From NCBI RefSeq assembly GCF_900176275.1, contig NZ_FWXD01000013.1, forward strand, positions 1 through 64,000: a stretch of DNA of 64,000 nucleotides, read 5' to 3'. The first letter of the stretch is position 1. Every line of letters begins with the position of its first letter. Position numbers and translations under genes: made by a program. This DNA is from Andreprevotia lacus DSM 23236. Its GTDB lineage: Bacteria; Pseudomonadota; Gammaproteobacteria; Burkholderiales; Chitinibacteraceae. The notes under the pieces were generated by a model. That model was not told the origin of the DNA. It did not search any database and was given only the letters and a program-made list of their open reading frames with translations. Shown one piece after another: positions 32,601 to 40,305 of this stretch.

Positions 32601-35600
32601 CCGTGGTCGGGTTCAGCGCCAAGCCGGTCGGCAGGCTGCCAGCAGTGACCGCAAAGCTGTACGGCGCTGTGCCACCGCTGGCGCTGATGGTCTGGTTGTA
32701 TGCCACGCTGGTATTGCCATTGGGCAGCGAGGCCGGTGCAACGGCAATGGTCGGCGCAGCAATCGTGATGGAGTACGCACGCGTACCGGCAAAATTATTG
32801 GTATCCGTCGCCTGCACGGTGAAGTTGAACGTGCCAGCTGCAGTCGGCGTACCCGACAGCACCCCGCCGGCGGACAACGTCAGGCCGGCAGGCAAGGCAC
32901 CAGCACTGACCACATAGCCATACGGCGCGCTGGCACCACTTGCAGTAAATGTCTGGCTGTAGGCCGTACCGATCGCCGGGTTCGGAATCGCGCCCACCGG
33001 CGCCACCACAACCGTCGGCGCACCAATGGTCAGGTTGTAAGTGCCCGACACGGAGAACGGCGCGCCGGCCCCGGTCGTTGCATCGGTCGCGGTCACGGTG
33101 AAATTGACCGTGCCACCCGCTGTCGGCGTACCCGACAGCGTGCCGGTGCCGGTGGAGAAACTCAGCCCTGTCGGCATCGAGCCTGAATTGATCACGATAC
33201 CGTAGGTGTATGGACTGGTGCCGCCGCTGGGCGCAAAGGCCTGGCTGTAGGCTGTCAAAGCCGAACCGGACAGATTGCTGCCAGACACCGGGCTGATGGT
33301 CAGCGTCGGCGCGTTTACAGTCCATGCATAAGCACGGCTGCCCGTATAGGGGCCGGTGCCGGTCGAGCTGTCTGTTGCGGTGACAGTGAAGTTATAAGTA
33401 CCCACTGCCGTTGCCGCGCCACTCAGCACGCCAGCGCCGCTCAGGCTGACACCCGGCGGCAAGCTGCCGGCGGTAACGGCATAACTGTAAGTACTGATCC
33501 CGCCACTGGCGGTGATGCTGCCACTAACGGCGGCCCCTGCTGCCACTGCACTGAGCGAAGCCGGCGCAACGCTGATCGTCGGCACGTTCACGGTCAGTGA
33601 GTAGGCACGGCTGCCGGTAAACGGACTGCCGGTACCGGTTGTGCTGTCGGTCGCAGTCACCGTGAAATTGAACGTCCCGCCAGCGGTAGGGGTACCAGAA
33701 AGCACACCGCCAGGCGAGAGGGACAGCCCGGCCGGCAAGGAACCAGCCGTCACCGCATAGGTATAGGTACTGGTGCCACCGCTGGCAGTGATGGTCTGGT
33801 TGGTGGCGCTGCCCACAGTGGCTGCTGTCAACGATGCCGGGCTGAGCGAGATCGTCGGCGCACCAATCGTCAGCGACAGCAAGCTGCTGCTATGGGTGTA
33901 GGGGCCGGTGCCAGTACTGCTGTCCGTAGCAGTCACGACAAAGCTGAAATTACCGGCCGCAGTCGGAGTACCCGACAGCGTACCGTTGCTGGCAAGGCTC
34001 AAACCAGCCGGCAGGCTGCCTGAAGTGACCGCATAGGTATAAGGGGCCGTGCCGCCGCTGGCGCCAGCCAGCGACTGGCTGTACGCAACCGCAGCGGTAC
34101 CGGCCGCCGGGTTGGATGGCGCATAGCTGATGGTCGCCGCTGCAATCGTCAGCGACAAGGAAGCGCTGCTCTGGGTATACGGGCCAGTGCCGGTACTGCT
34201 GTCGGTTGCGGTCACGGTAAAGTTGAATGTACCGCCAGCCGTCGGCGTTCCGGATAGCGTGCCATTGCTCGCAAGCGACAAGCCAGCCGGCAGACTGCCG
34301 GCCGTGACCGCATAGCTATATGGCGCTGTACCGCCGCTAGCGCCAGCCAGCGACTGGCTGTAGGCCACGGCAACCGTGCCACCGGCCGGATTCGATGGCG
34401 CGTAAGCAATGGTTGGCGCAGCGATGACCAGCGACAACGCGCCACTGGTCGCACTGAACGGCCCGGTACCGGTACTGCTATCGGTTGCAGTGACGGAAAA
34501 GTTGAAGGTGCCGCCAGCCGTGGGGGTACCCGACAAGGTACCGTTGCTGGCCAGCGTCACACCTGCCGGCAGGCTGCCGGATGCGATCGTGTAACTATAG
34601 GCTGCGGTACCACCACTCGCACCAGCGAGCGACTGACTGTACGCTACAGCCACAGCACCTGCCACCGGCGAAGATGGCGCATAGCTCACCGTCGCATTCG
34701 AAACGGTGACCGTAACCGTTGCTGCCGACGAGGTACCAGAAGCGTTCGTCGCCGTGTAGGTAAATGAATCCGGGCCGGAATAGGAGGCCGTTGGGGTATA
34801 GCTGATCGTGGTACCACTGGCCGTGGCAGTGCCATGACTGGCCGCCCCACTGACCGCCACGCTGGCCGCGGCTCCGCCGGTGATATTCAGTGCCACATTG
34901 TTGCTGGAGCTGCCATGCGCCACCGTGGTGCTGACGGCATTGGCGACAGGGGGATTGCCGTAGGTGAATTGATCTGCGGCAAGGGTCACTGATGTACCAG
35001 CAGCATTTGTAACGGTGATGTCTACGGTACCCGAACCGGCAGGCGCAGTGGCAGTAATCTGTGTTGCGCTGTCCACATTAAAGGACGAGGCATTGGTGGC
35101 ACCAAATTTTACACTGGTAGCACCAAAAAGGTATGTCCCCGAAATCGTTACACTTGTACCACCTGCTGCACTACCATTTGCGGGGCTGATCGAAGATACG
35201 GTCGGTTGCTTGACCACGAGCAGGTTAAGGGTAATAACCTGATTGTTCATGTTATGCAGCTGAGTAGTAGTCACGCTGCCGACATAATTCGACGAAGACG
35301 GATTATAGAGAATGATATCGGACGGATACTGCGTATTGTCAGCCTCTATCGTCCCGGCTCCACTCGGAAGCGTAACTGCCGAGTCAATCGGGTAGGTACC
35401 GGTGTAAATGCCATCGTTGGTCGGATCGCATGTGAGCGTCTCCCCCGCAGTCAGGGTATAGCTCTGCTGTACACCCGTGCTATTGATGACAGTCCAGTTC
35501 AATGTGCAAGCCGCCCATGACTGTACGGGCAAACCAAGCAGCGTCAACAACAGGCAGATGCTGCCTAACATCGCACCAAACATGGATTTGCCATTTCGCC

Positions 35601-35676
35601 CGCTGGGCAACCTTGCGCCACGCAGACGCACCATACCCAGCATATTTCTCAGGCTGGTCCTCAAAAAGCCACCCAT
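29692..35676 (-). CDS. giant Ig-like-repeat autotransporter (type V secretion)
   Basis: This 1994-residue surface protein has an extended basic N-terminus and signal peptide (cleavage near A55), one IPT/TIG-like domain (about 155-238), one Ig-like unit (about 238-324), eight tandem putative-Ig repeats of about 93 residues (about 325-1068; recurring GSLPAGLSLASNGTLSGTP), six further Ig-like units (about 1069-1605; recurring YTPTAGY-x-G-x-DSFTYTA), a linker, and a C-terminal 12-strand-type autotransporter beta-barrel (about 1715-1994) ending in EFRF. The barrel would insert in the outer membrane and display the passenger as an adhesin-like rod. The ATG follows GGGGACGGA. The passenger is very poor in cysteine and rich in Ser/Thr/Ala/Gly. 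The role in adhesion is inference. Confidence 0.9.
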   Translation of the reverse strand: MGGFLRTSLRNMLGMVRLRGARLPSGRNGKSMFGAMLGSICLLLTLLGLPVQSWAACTLNWTVINSTGVQQSYTLTAGETLTCDPTNDGIYTGTYPIDSAVTLPSGAGTIEADNTQYPSDIILYNPSSSNYVGSVTTTQLHNMNNQVITLNLLVVKQPTVSSISPANGSAAGGTSVTISGTYLFGATSVKFGATNASSFNVDSATQITATAPAGSGTVDITVTNAAGTSVTLAADQFTYGNPPVANAVSTTVAHGSSSNNVALNITGGAAASVAVSGAASHGTATASGTTISYTPTASYSGPDSFTYTATNASGTSSAATVTVTVSNATVSYAPSSPVAGAVAVAYSQSLAGASGGTAAYSYTIASGSLPAGVTLASNGTLSGTPTAGGTFNFSVTATDSSTGTGPFSATSGALSLVIAAPTIAYAPSNPAGGTVAVAYSQSLAGASGGTAPYSYAVTAGSLPAGLSLASNGTLSGTPTAGGTFNFTVTATDSSTGTGPYTQSSASLSLTIAAATISYAPSNPAAGTAAVAYSQSLAGASGGTAPYTYAVTSGSLPAGLSLASNGTLSGTPTAAGNFSFVVTATDSSTGTGPYTHSSSLLSLTIGAPTISLSPASLTAATVGSATNQTITASGGTSTYTYAVTAGSLPAGLSLSPGGVLSGTPTAGGTFNFTVTATDSTTGTGSPFTGSRAYSLTVNVPTISVAPASLSAVAAGAAVSGSITASGGISTYSYAVTAGSLPPGVSLSGAGVLSGAATAVGTYNFTVTATDSSTGTGPYTGSRAYAWTVNAPTLTISPVSGSNLSGSALTAYSQAFAPSGGTSPYTYGIVINSGSMPTGLSFSTGTGTLSGTPTAGGTVNFTVTATDATTGAGAPFSVSGTYNLTIGAPTVVVAPVGAIPNPAIGTAYSQTFTASGASAPYGYVVSAGALPAGLTLSAGGVLSGTPTAAGTFNFTVQATDTNNFAGTRAYSITIAAPTIAVAPASLPNGNTSVAYNQTISASGGTAPYSFAVTAGSLPTGLALNPTTGAITGTPSAVNTFNFTVTATDSTTGTGAPFSAAKAYTVIISMQPPVAGAKTANTLSNTPVQIDLAPVITGGVPASIAVAAAPAHGNAVVAGLKVTYTPTAGYFGTDSFTYTATNLGGTSTAATVTITVASPLPPPVVKEVSVSVDADSSNNAVPLSITGTATGVTVSSPAGHGTATASGLTISYTPTAGYAGTDTFTYTAYNDGGVSDRAIVTVTIKPKLALPVAGNTSLIIGANSKANPVALSLSGGAASSVAIATTPAHGTVTVSGTTISYTPTDGYAGADSFTYTASNAAGTSAPATVSISVLALPTAGAVSLTVAANSKANPVALVLGGGAATSVAVAAAPAHGTVTVSGTTASYTPADGYFGADSFTYTASNAGGTSAPATVSVTVSPPPPVVHPVHSNVSINSANNTIQLIIDGGPVISVIIITQPKHGKVTVLGLTGTPNKSGEVLGGPSISYTPDAGYVGPDSFTYTASNAAGMSAAAMVTLDVTPPPPVLGKVSGVVQAGKSVTLDVAAQATGGPFTALVIVTPPAVGSATVQGTGIVYNSPAGFSGVVSIVYALSNAYGASQGTATVTVEGRPDPSKDAEVTGLLSAQADASRRFADAQVNNFSRRMESLHGDGWGESSFGLSIAPIGTGPNRVAKDETAPKPVVAAGTDRAARRLAAKAQAADEADGKDAGDKLASNDDRRELGFWVGGNVDFGQRNGTGNTQQGYSFHTDGVSLGADYRFSKQLSLGVGAGFGRDVSDVGSNGSKSKATNNVLALYGTLRPADKFYVDGLLGYSQLNFDLNRYQTGSSSYATGSRNGRQFFGALIAGYEFQGENWLLSPYGRLDGSSTTLDSYTETATVNALHYEEQTLRSSSASLGLRLEGKYDVGFGKLVPRARIEFRHHFDGADTADLRYADLGNTGLLYSVSPAQTQRDQWLLELGSKLLLWRDLSLSLDYAGGLNNSSGYSHSVRAALEFRF
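30860..32470 (-). repeat. six tandem Ig-like (cadherin/Big_9-like) repeat units in the autotransporter gene
   Basis: Units of roughly 260-290 bp each encode a domain with the signature YTP...G...DSFTYTA-N...TVTV. Units nearest the middle are the most alike; the last unit before the linker is the most diverged and has lost the SFTYTA motif. Confidence 0.75.
32470..34700 (-). repeat. eight tandem putative-Ig (He_PIG-like) repeat units in the autotransporter gene
   Basis: About 279 bp per unit. The three units at the N-terminal side (about 33,860-34,700) are nearly identical at protein level in the AVAYSQSLAGASGGTA core, while the others are more diverged. High DNA identity makes expansion or contraction by recombination likely. 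Confidence 0.8.
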
Positions 35677-36093
35677 TCCGTCCCCGCTGCCCCGCTCCGG
35701 GCTTTAGTCTGTATTGTCTTGTCGGTATTTGTCGGGCTGGCTTCTGTAGACAAGCAGCAGCCATGAAGGAACTACAACGATGCGAGCGGCAGCATGCCGC
35801 GCAGGCCCCGTTTCACTCAGGATGCCGGCAAGCAATCGAGCACACAGGCTCAACATTTGCCGCATTATGCCAAGCTGACAAAATAACAGCAGAAAGTTAA
35901 GCAGAATCAGGGCAATGCGTCAATTAAGTTCAAGTTAAAACCAAACAGTGTTGCACGCGGGCTGCCAATCAGATGTCAGCAAATAACATCCGGCACGAGG
36001 CGAGAACGATGCGGCACGCATCGCAGACCAGGGAATGCGTGACAAGGGGGATCCAACGAGTGGGGGCTATGCAGACAGACAGGAAGCAAAAGC
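35677..36093. other. intergenic region upstream of the autotransporter gene
   Basis: About 417 bp with no gene. Read leftwards, TTGACG with TTAACT at 17 bp spacing (about 35,896-35,924) is a candidate promoter and would give the autotransporter mRNA a leader of more than 200 nt. A GC-rich inverted repeat (GCCCCGCTCCGGGC, about 35,689-35,702) lies just before its ribosome site. No operator was identified. Confidence 0.4.
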
Positions 36094-36124
36094 AAAAAGC
36101 CTGATGACATGCATCAGGCTTTTT
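36094..36124 (-). terminator. terminator of the tRNA operon
   Basis: AAAAAGCCTGATG (36094-36106) and CATCAGGCTTTTT (36112-36124) form a perfect 13-bp inverted repeat with a 5-nt loop. Read leftwards, it ends in a T-run after the last tRNA gene. Confidence 0.9.
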
Positions 36125-36170
36125 GTTTTGGCACCTCTATTGCAAAGATGCCGTGCCGCCTTGTATAAGG

Positions 36171-36246
36171 TGGCGTCCCCACGGGGATTCGAACCCCGGT
36201 AGTCACCGTGAAAGGGTGGTGTCCTAGGCCTCTAGACGATGGGGAC
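36171..36246 (-). tRNA. tRNA-Glu (TTC), copy 1
   Basis: A 76-nt cloverleaf read on the minus strand: acceptor GTCCCCA with TGGGGAC, anticodon loop CTTTCAC giving UUC, T-loop GGTTCGAATCC, and an encoded CCA end. The sequence is identical to the second Glu gene at 36369. It is the last gene of the four-tRNA operon. Confidence 0.96.
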
Positions 36247-36267
36247 CCGGAAAGGTCGAGAAGAAAA

Positions 36268-36344
36268 TGGTGCACCCGGAGCGATTCGAACGCCCGACCC
36301 TCTGGTTCGTAGCCAGATACTCTATCCAACTGAGCTACGGGTGC
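36268..36344 (-). tRNA. tRNA-Arg (ACG)
   Basis: A 77-nt tRNA on the minus strand: acceptor GCACCCG, D-loop AGCTCAGTTGGATAGAG, anticodon loop CTACGAA giving ACG (A34 is normally converted to inosine by TadA), T-loop GTTCGAATC, encoded CCA. The T-stem contains one G-U pair. Confidence 0.95.
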
Positions 36345-36368
36345 ACAGTTACTTCTCTTTACTGCTAG

Positions 36369-36444
36369 TGGCGTCCCCACGGGGATTCGAACCCCGGTAG
36401 TCACCGTGAAAGGGTGGTGTCCTAGGCCTCTAGACGATGGGGAC
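36369..36444 (-). tRNA. tRNA-Glu (TTC), copy 2
   Basis: A 76-nt tRNA identical to 36171-36246, with anticodon TTC and an encoded CCA end. It is the second gene in transcription order. The two Glu copies flank tRNA-Arg, which suggests a local duplication. Confidence 0.96.
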
Positions 36445-36491
36445 TGCAACTTCTACAACATGCCGACTGTTGGGTGTCGGCTTTGAATCTT

Positions 36492-36567
<76 letters not shown>

Positions 36568-36580
36568 GAAAGAGATCGCC

Positions 36581-36609
36581 ACTATAGGGGGCAACCAAAA
36601 CCTTGTAAA
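36581..36609 (-). promoter_or_regulatory. promoter of the tRNA operon
   Basis: Read leftwards, TTTACA (36609-36604) and TATAGT (36586-36581) are separated by exactly 17 bp and lie just before tRNA-Ala. The region immediately upstream (36610-36650) is rich in A/T tracts and could be an UP element. Confidence 0.75.
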
Positions 36610-36653
36610 GCACTTTTTGAAACTTTTTTTGCAGTTCTTTTAAAATCAGCCAG

Positions 36654-37454
36654 TTACCACGGACGCCACCACGGCATTTCTTCCAGCAGCGTACCGTCCA
36701 GTACCTGGGTTTTTGGATAATTCTTCAGCAAAACGCGCTTGGCATCGTCACGCAGGGTATCCATACCCAGTTTATCGTAGGCCAGAACCATCATGCCAAG
36801 TCCACCCTCCACCTGCTTGGTCTTGGGATAGGTCTCGATCAGCGCCTTGCCGCGGTTGGCGGCGGCCAGATAAGCACCGCGCCTATAGTAATACCTGGCC
36901 ACATGCAGCTCGTAGTTGGCCAGCGCCCCGATCAGGTAATCCATGCGCGCAGCAGCATCGCCGGCATAGCGGCTTTCCGGGAAACGCGCAATCAGCGTGC
37001 GGAACGCCTCATACGAATCGCGCTCGGCTTTGGGGTCACGCTCGGACATGTCCTGCTGGAACACGGCAGAGCCAAAACCCTGTACTTCATTAAAGCTCAC
37101 CAAGCCCTTCAGATACAGCGCATAGTCCATGCTTGGGTGAGCCGGGTTGGATTTGATAAAGCGGTCAATGGCAGCCAGCGCCAACACCGGCTCCTTGTCT
37201 TTGTACTGGTCGTAGGCGATTTCAAGCTGGGCCTGCTGCGCGTATTTACCATAGGGGTAACGTGCTTCCAGCTTCTCGAACAACTGGATGGATTTCGCGT
37301 AGTTGCGCGATGCCTGCTCGGCCTTGGCTTCGGAAAACAGCTTTTCCGCCGACCAGCCCTTGGTTTCGTCGTTATCCTTCGGCGTCGCGGCGCAACCTGC
37401 AATCAGCACGGCGAGCAGAGAGGCCTGGAAGAATCGCGGTAGAATCTGCTTCAT
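36654..37454 (-). CDS. bamD: outer membrane protein assembly factor BamD
   Basis: BamD is an outer-membrane lipoprotein that works with BamA to fold beta-barrel proteins, which would include the autotransporter encoded in this window. The 266-residue product has a lipobox ending in C21 (LIAGC) and TPR-like helical repeats, with the YPYGKYAQQAQLEIAY and RFPESRYAGDAAARM motifs typical of BamD/ComL. Its start codon (37452-37454) overlaps the start codon of divergent rluD by two bases, so each gene's control region lies inside the other's coding sequence. Confidence 0.96.
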   Translation of the reverse strand: MKQILPRFFQASLLAVLIAGCAATPKDNDETKGWSAEKLFSEAKAEQASRNYAKSIQLFEKLEARYPYGKYAQQAQLEIAYDQYKDKEPVLALAAIDRFIKSNPAHPSMDYALYLKGLVSFNEVQGFGSAVFQQDMSERDPKAERDSYEAFRTLIARFPESRYAGDAAARMDYLIGALANYELHVARYYYRRGAYLAAANRGKALIETYPKTKQVEGGLGMMVLAYDKLGMDTLRDDAKRVLLKNYPKTQVLDGTLLEEMPWWRPW

Positions 37455-38505
37455 GATGAATTCCGATTTTGAACCCGACGATTATAGCGACTTCGCCGAG
37501 CCGCGTGTCCTGACCATACCGGCAGAATGCGCAGGACAACGGCTGGACGCTGCATTGGCCTGCTTGCTGGTGGATTATTCACGCAGCCGGCTCACCACCT
37601 GGATCAAGGATGGCCTGGTGCTGGTGGACGGCAAACCCGGCAGCCCCAAGGACAAACTCTGGGGCGGCGAGACCGTCAGCGTCGATATCCAGCCCAATCC
37701 GGACGAGGTGGCCTTTCAGCCCGAAGCGATGGATCTGGACGTGCTGCATGAAGATGAAACCATCATCATCATCAACAAGCCGCCCGGCTTGGTGGTGCAC
37801 CCCGGCAGCGGCAACTGGTCGGGCACCTTGCTCAATGGCCTGCTGCACGCCTATCCCGAACTCAAAAGCGTACCGCGTGCCGGCATCGTGCACCGGCTGG
37901 ACAAGGACACCAGCGGCCTGATGGTGGTGGCCCGCACCTTGGCCGCACAAAACCTGCTGGTGCAGCAGTTGCAGGCGCGCTCGGTAAAGCGCCATTACTT
38001 TGCCATCGTCCAGGGCGAAGTGCGCCGCGATGGCAAGGTGGATGCCCCGATAGGCCGCCACCCCAAAGATCGCATCAAGATGGCCGTGGTCGGCACCGGC
38101 AAGCCGGCCGTCACCCACTACCGCGTGCTGGAGCACCTCTCCGGACATACGCTGGTGGAGTGCCGGCTGGAAACCGGCCGCACGCACCAGATCCGCGTGC
38201 ACATGGCGCATATCGGCCACCCGCTGGCAGCCGACCCGGTTTACGGCGGCCGACCCAAGCTGCAAGAGCCGGAAGTGAACATGGCGCTGGAGGACTTCGC
38301 CCGCCAGGCGCTGCACGCCAAGAAGCTCAGCCTGGTCCACCCGGCCAGCGGCAAGACGATGACGTGGAAATCGCCACTGCCGCAGGACTTCGACATCCTG
38401 CTCAACGTGCTGCGCAGCGCTGCCGGCCTGGATGACGACTGGGACGAGGACGACTGGGACGACGAGGACGATGGCGATACCGAGGTGATTTATGTCCGCG
38501 AGTGA
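37453..38505 (+). CDS. rluD: 23S rRNA pseudouridine synthase (RluD type)
   Basis: RluD makes the pseudouridines in helix 69 of 23S rRNA (1911/1915/1917 in E. coli). The 350-residue product has an N-terminal S4 RNA-binding domain (RLDAALACLLVDYSRSRLTTWI), the catalytic aspartate in HRLDKDTSGLMVVA, and LETGRTHQIRVHM near the C-terminal part. It ends in an unusual acidic tail (DDDWDEDDWDDEDDGD) of about 20 residues. Two ATG codons in tandem (37453, 37456) are possible starts; both overlap or abut the bamD start. pgeF begins inside the 3' end, overlapping by 14 bp. Confidence 0.93.
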   Translation: MMNSDFEPDDYSDFAEPRVLTIPAECAGQRLDAALACLLVDYSRSRLTTWIKDGLVLVDGKPGSPKDKLWGGETVSVDIQPNPDEVAFQPEAMDLDVLHEDETIIIINKPPGLVVHPGSGNWSGTLLNGLLHAYPELKSVPRAGIVHRLDKDTSGLMVVARTLAAQNLLVQQLQARSVKRHYFAIVQGEVRRDGKVDAPIGRHPKDRIKMAVVGTGKPAVTHYRVLEHLSGHTLVECRLETGRTHQIRVHMAHIGHPLAADPVYGGRPKLQEPEVNMALEDFARQALHAKKLSLVHPASGKTMTWKSPLPQDFDILLNVLRSAAGLDDDWDEDDWDDEDDGDTEVIYVRE

Positions 38506-39235
38506 CGGCCACGACTGGATCGTGCCGGACTGGCCGGCGCCGGCCCGCGTGCGGGCGCTGGCCACCACGCGTAGCGGCGGCATCAGCCTGCCACCATACG
38601 ACAGCCTCAATCTGGGCGATCACGTCGGCGACGACGCTGCGGCAGTCGCCGCCAATCGTGCCGCCATCGCAGCCTATATCGGTGCGCAGCCGCAGTGGCT
38701 GAATCAGGTGCACGGCACCGTGGTGGCCAACGCGGCCGACAAATCAGCTTGCAACGCTGATGCCTGCGTCAGCCGTGAAGCCGGTGCCGCCTGCGCCATC
38801 ATGACCGCCGATTGTCTGCCGGTGCTGCTGTGCGACCGCGCCGGCAGCGTTGTGGCCGCAGCGCACGCTGGCTGGCGCGGGCTGCACGACGGTGTGATTG
38901 AAGCAGCCGTTGCTGCCATGCAGGTGCAGCACAACGAAGTGCTTGCCTGGCTGGGGCCGGCCATCGGGCCGCGGGCATTCGAAGTGGGCGAGGAAGTCCG
39001 CGCGGCCTTCGTTGCACACGCGGCCGAAGCCGCGCAGGCCTTTGCCGCGGGCGCCCAGCCCGGCAAGTGGCTGGCTGACATCTATCTGCTGGCACGCCAG
39101 CGACTTGCAGCCATCGGCATTACCGCCGTTTATGGCGGGGGCTTCTGCACCGTCAACGATGCGGAACGCTTTTTCTCCTATCGCCGCAGCAAGATCACCG
39201 GCCGGATGGCAAGTCTGATCTGGCTGCAGGATTAG
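38492..39235 (+). CDS. pgeF: peptidoglycan editing factor / polyphenol oxidase family
   Basis: This 247-residue protein of the YfiH/PgeF (multicopper polyphenol oxidoreductase-like) family removes misincorporated L-Ser-containing muropeptide precursors in E. coli. The family motifs are present: WLNQVHGTVV, the TADCLPVLLCD block with catalytic cysteine, HAGWRGLHDGV with the metal-site histidine, and a FCTVNDAERFFSYRR ending. It overlaps rluD by 14 bp, the usual rluD-pgeF order in proteobacteria, so the two are co-translated. Confidence 0.93.
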   Translation: MSASDGHDWIVPDWPAPARVRALATTRSGGISLPPYDSLNLGDHVGDDAAAVAANRAAIAAYIGAQPQWLNQVHGTVVANAADKSACNADACVSREAGAACAIMTADCLPVLLCDRAGSVVAAAHAGWRGLHDGVIEAAVAAMQVQHNEVLAWLGPAIGPRAFEVGEEVRAAFVAHAAEAAQAFAAGAQPGKWLADIYLLARQRLAAIGITAVYGGGFCTVNDAERFFSYRRSKITGRMASLIWLQD

Positions 39236-39458
39236 CGCCCTCCTCCGCTGCCAGCGCCGCAGCCTTGCGGGCCGCATCTTCGGTTCGCTCCTGCTGCTTG
39301 GCGCGCCGATTGATCTGGCCACGCCGCTTGATCCAGATGAACAACCAGGTCGGCAACACCGCCAGCAGGACGATCCACACCGCCGCCTTGGCCGGATCGC
39401 CCGTACCGGCGGCAAACATCACGATCACATACAGATAGCCGATCAACAAGATATACAT
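39195..39458 (-). CDS. small membrane protein overlapping the pgeF 3' end
   Basis: This 87-residue protein has two hydrophobic segments (MYILLIGYLYVIVMFAAG and AAVWIVLLAVLPTWLFIWI, about 1-18 and 25-43), followed by a basic and then Ala/Glu-rich tail, suggesting a two-pass inner-membrane protein with a cytoplasmic tail. I do not recognise it. Its last 41 bp lie opposite the pgeF end. The regular topology and initial ATG support a real gene, but it could be a minor conserved ORF; it might be read through from the fliR side or from its own promoter. Confidence 0.6.
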   Translation of the reverse strand: MYILLIGYLYVIVMFAAGTGDPAKAAVWIVLLAVLPTWLFIWIKRRGQINRRAKQQERTEDAARKAAALAAEEGANPAARSDLPSGR

Positions 39459-39510
39459 TGCAGCAACAAGTCCGGAAAAACGGCGCGCAGCGTGGCGCCG
39501 GGCATTGCGC

Positions 39511-40305
39511 TCAGCGGTGCAGCGCCTTGAGCATCTGCGCCAGAAAGCGCGTCAGATCGCCAATCATGAAATCGATATAGGGCGGATAGTAAGGCAACAC
39601 CAGATACAGGGCACCCAGCCCGATACCCAGCAAGAGCGGAAAACCCACCGCAAAAACGTTGAGCTGCGGCGCGGCGCGCGTCATCACGCCAATCGCGAGG
39701 TTGGCGATCAGCAGCGCCCCCACCACCGGCAGCGACAACAACATACCCAGCCGGAACACCGTGGCACCCCGATCGGCCAGCAGCCGCAACCCCTCTGCCG
39801 CCAGCGGCTGCGGGTCGATCGGCACCTGGCTGAAGCTGTCCACCACCACTCGTATCATCACCAGATGGCCGTTGAGCGCCAGAAACAACAACAGCGTCAC
39901 CAGACTGAGGAACTGCGCCACGATGGGCACTTGCGACGCATGTTGCGGGTCGTAGGCGGTGGCAAAGCTCAGCCCCATCTGCAAGCCGGCCAGGTGGCCG
40001 GCCATTTCGACAGCAGTGAACATCAGTCGCGCGGTAAAACCGATCATCAGCCCGATCAGCAGCTGGTTGATGCCTATCATGATGCCGATAGGCGACACCA
40101 CCGGCACCGCCGGCATGGGCTGCAGCAGCGGCGCCACCAGAATCGCCAGCAGGATGGCCAGTGCAATACGGACGGTGGCCGAGATGGAACGGCTGGAATA
40201 AAACGGGTCGGTCAGCAGCATGCCGAAGATGCGCAGGAAGGGCCACAGGAACAGCGCCAGCCACTGCTCGATCTGCACCTGCGAAACGGTAAACACCCCG
40301 CTCAA
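39511..40305 (-). CDS. fliR: flagellar export apparatus protein FliR
   Basis: FliR is a core membrane protein of the flagellar type III export gate, forming the helical FliP5-FliQ4-FliR1 complex. The 264-residue protein has six or so hydrophobic segments and family motifs such as FLRIFGMLLTDPFY and VRIALAILLAILVAP. It overlaps the fliQ stop codon by 4 bp (ATGA) and ends the fliL-fliR transcript. Confidence 0.94.
   Translation of the reverse strand: MSGVFTVSQVQIEQWLALFLWPFLRIFGMLLTDPFYSSRSISATVRIALAILLAILVAPLLQPMPAVPVVSPIGIMIGINQLLIGLMIGFTARLMFTAVEMAGHLAGLQMGLSFATAYDPQHASQVPIVAQFLSLVTLLLFLALNGHLVMIRVVVDSFSQVPIDPQPLAAEGLRLLADRGATVFRLGMLLSLPVVGALLIANLAIGVMTRAAPQLNVFAVGFPLLLGIGLGALYLVLPYYPPYIDFMIGDLTRFLAQMLKALHR

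Noticed and set aside
30442-33186. A 914-codon open frame opposite the autotransporter repeats
   Set aside because: The repeats make the antisense frame open by chance; the product is a low-complexity Arg/His-rich string without domains.
32470-34700. Regularly spaced repeats, considered as a CRISPR array
   Set aside because: Units are about 279 bp, in frame within a coding sequence, and encode Ig-like domains; there are no short direct repeats with unique spacers and no cas genes.
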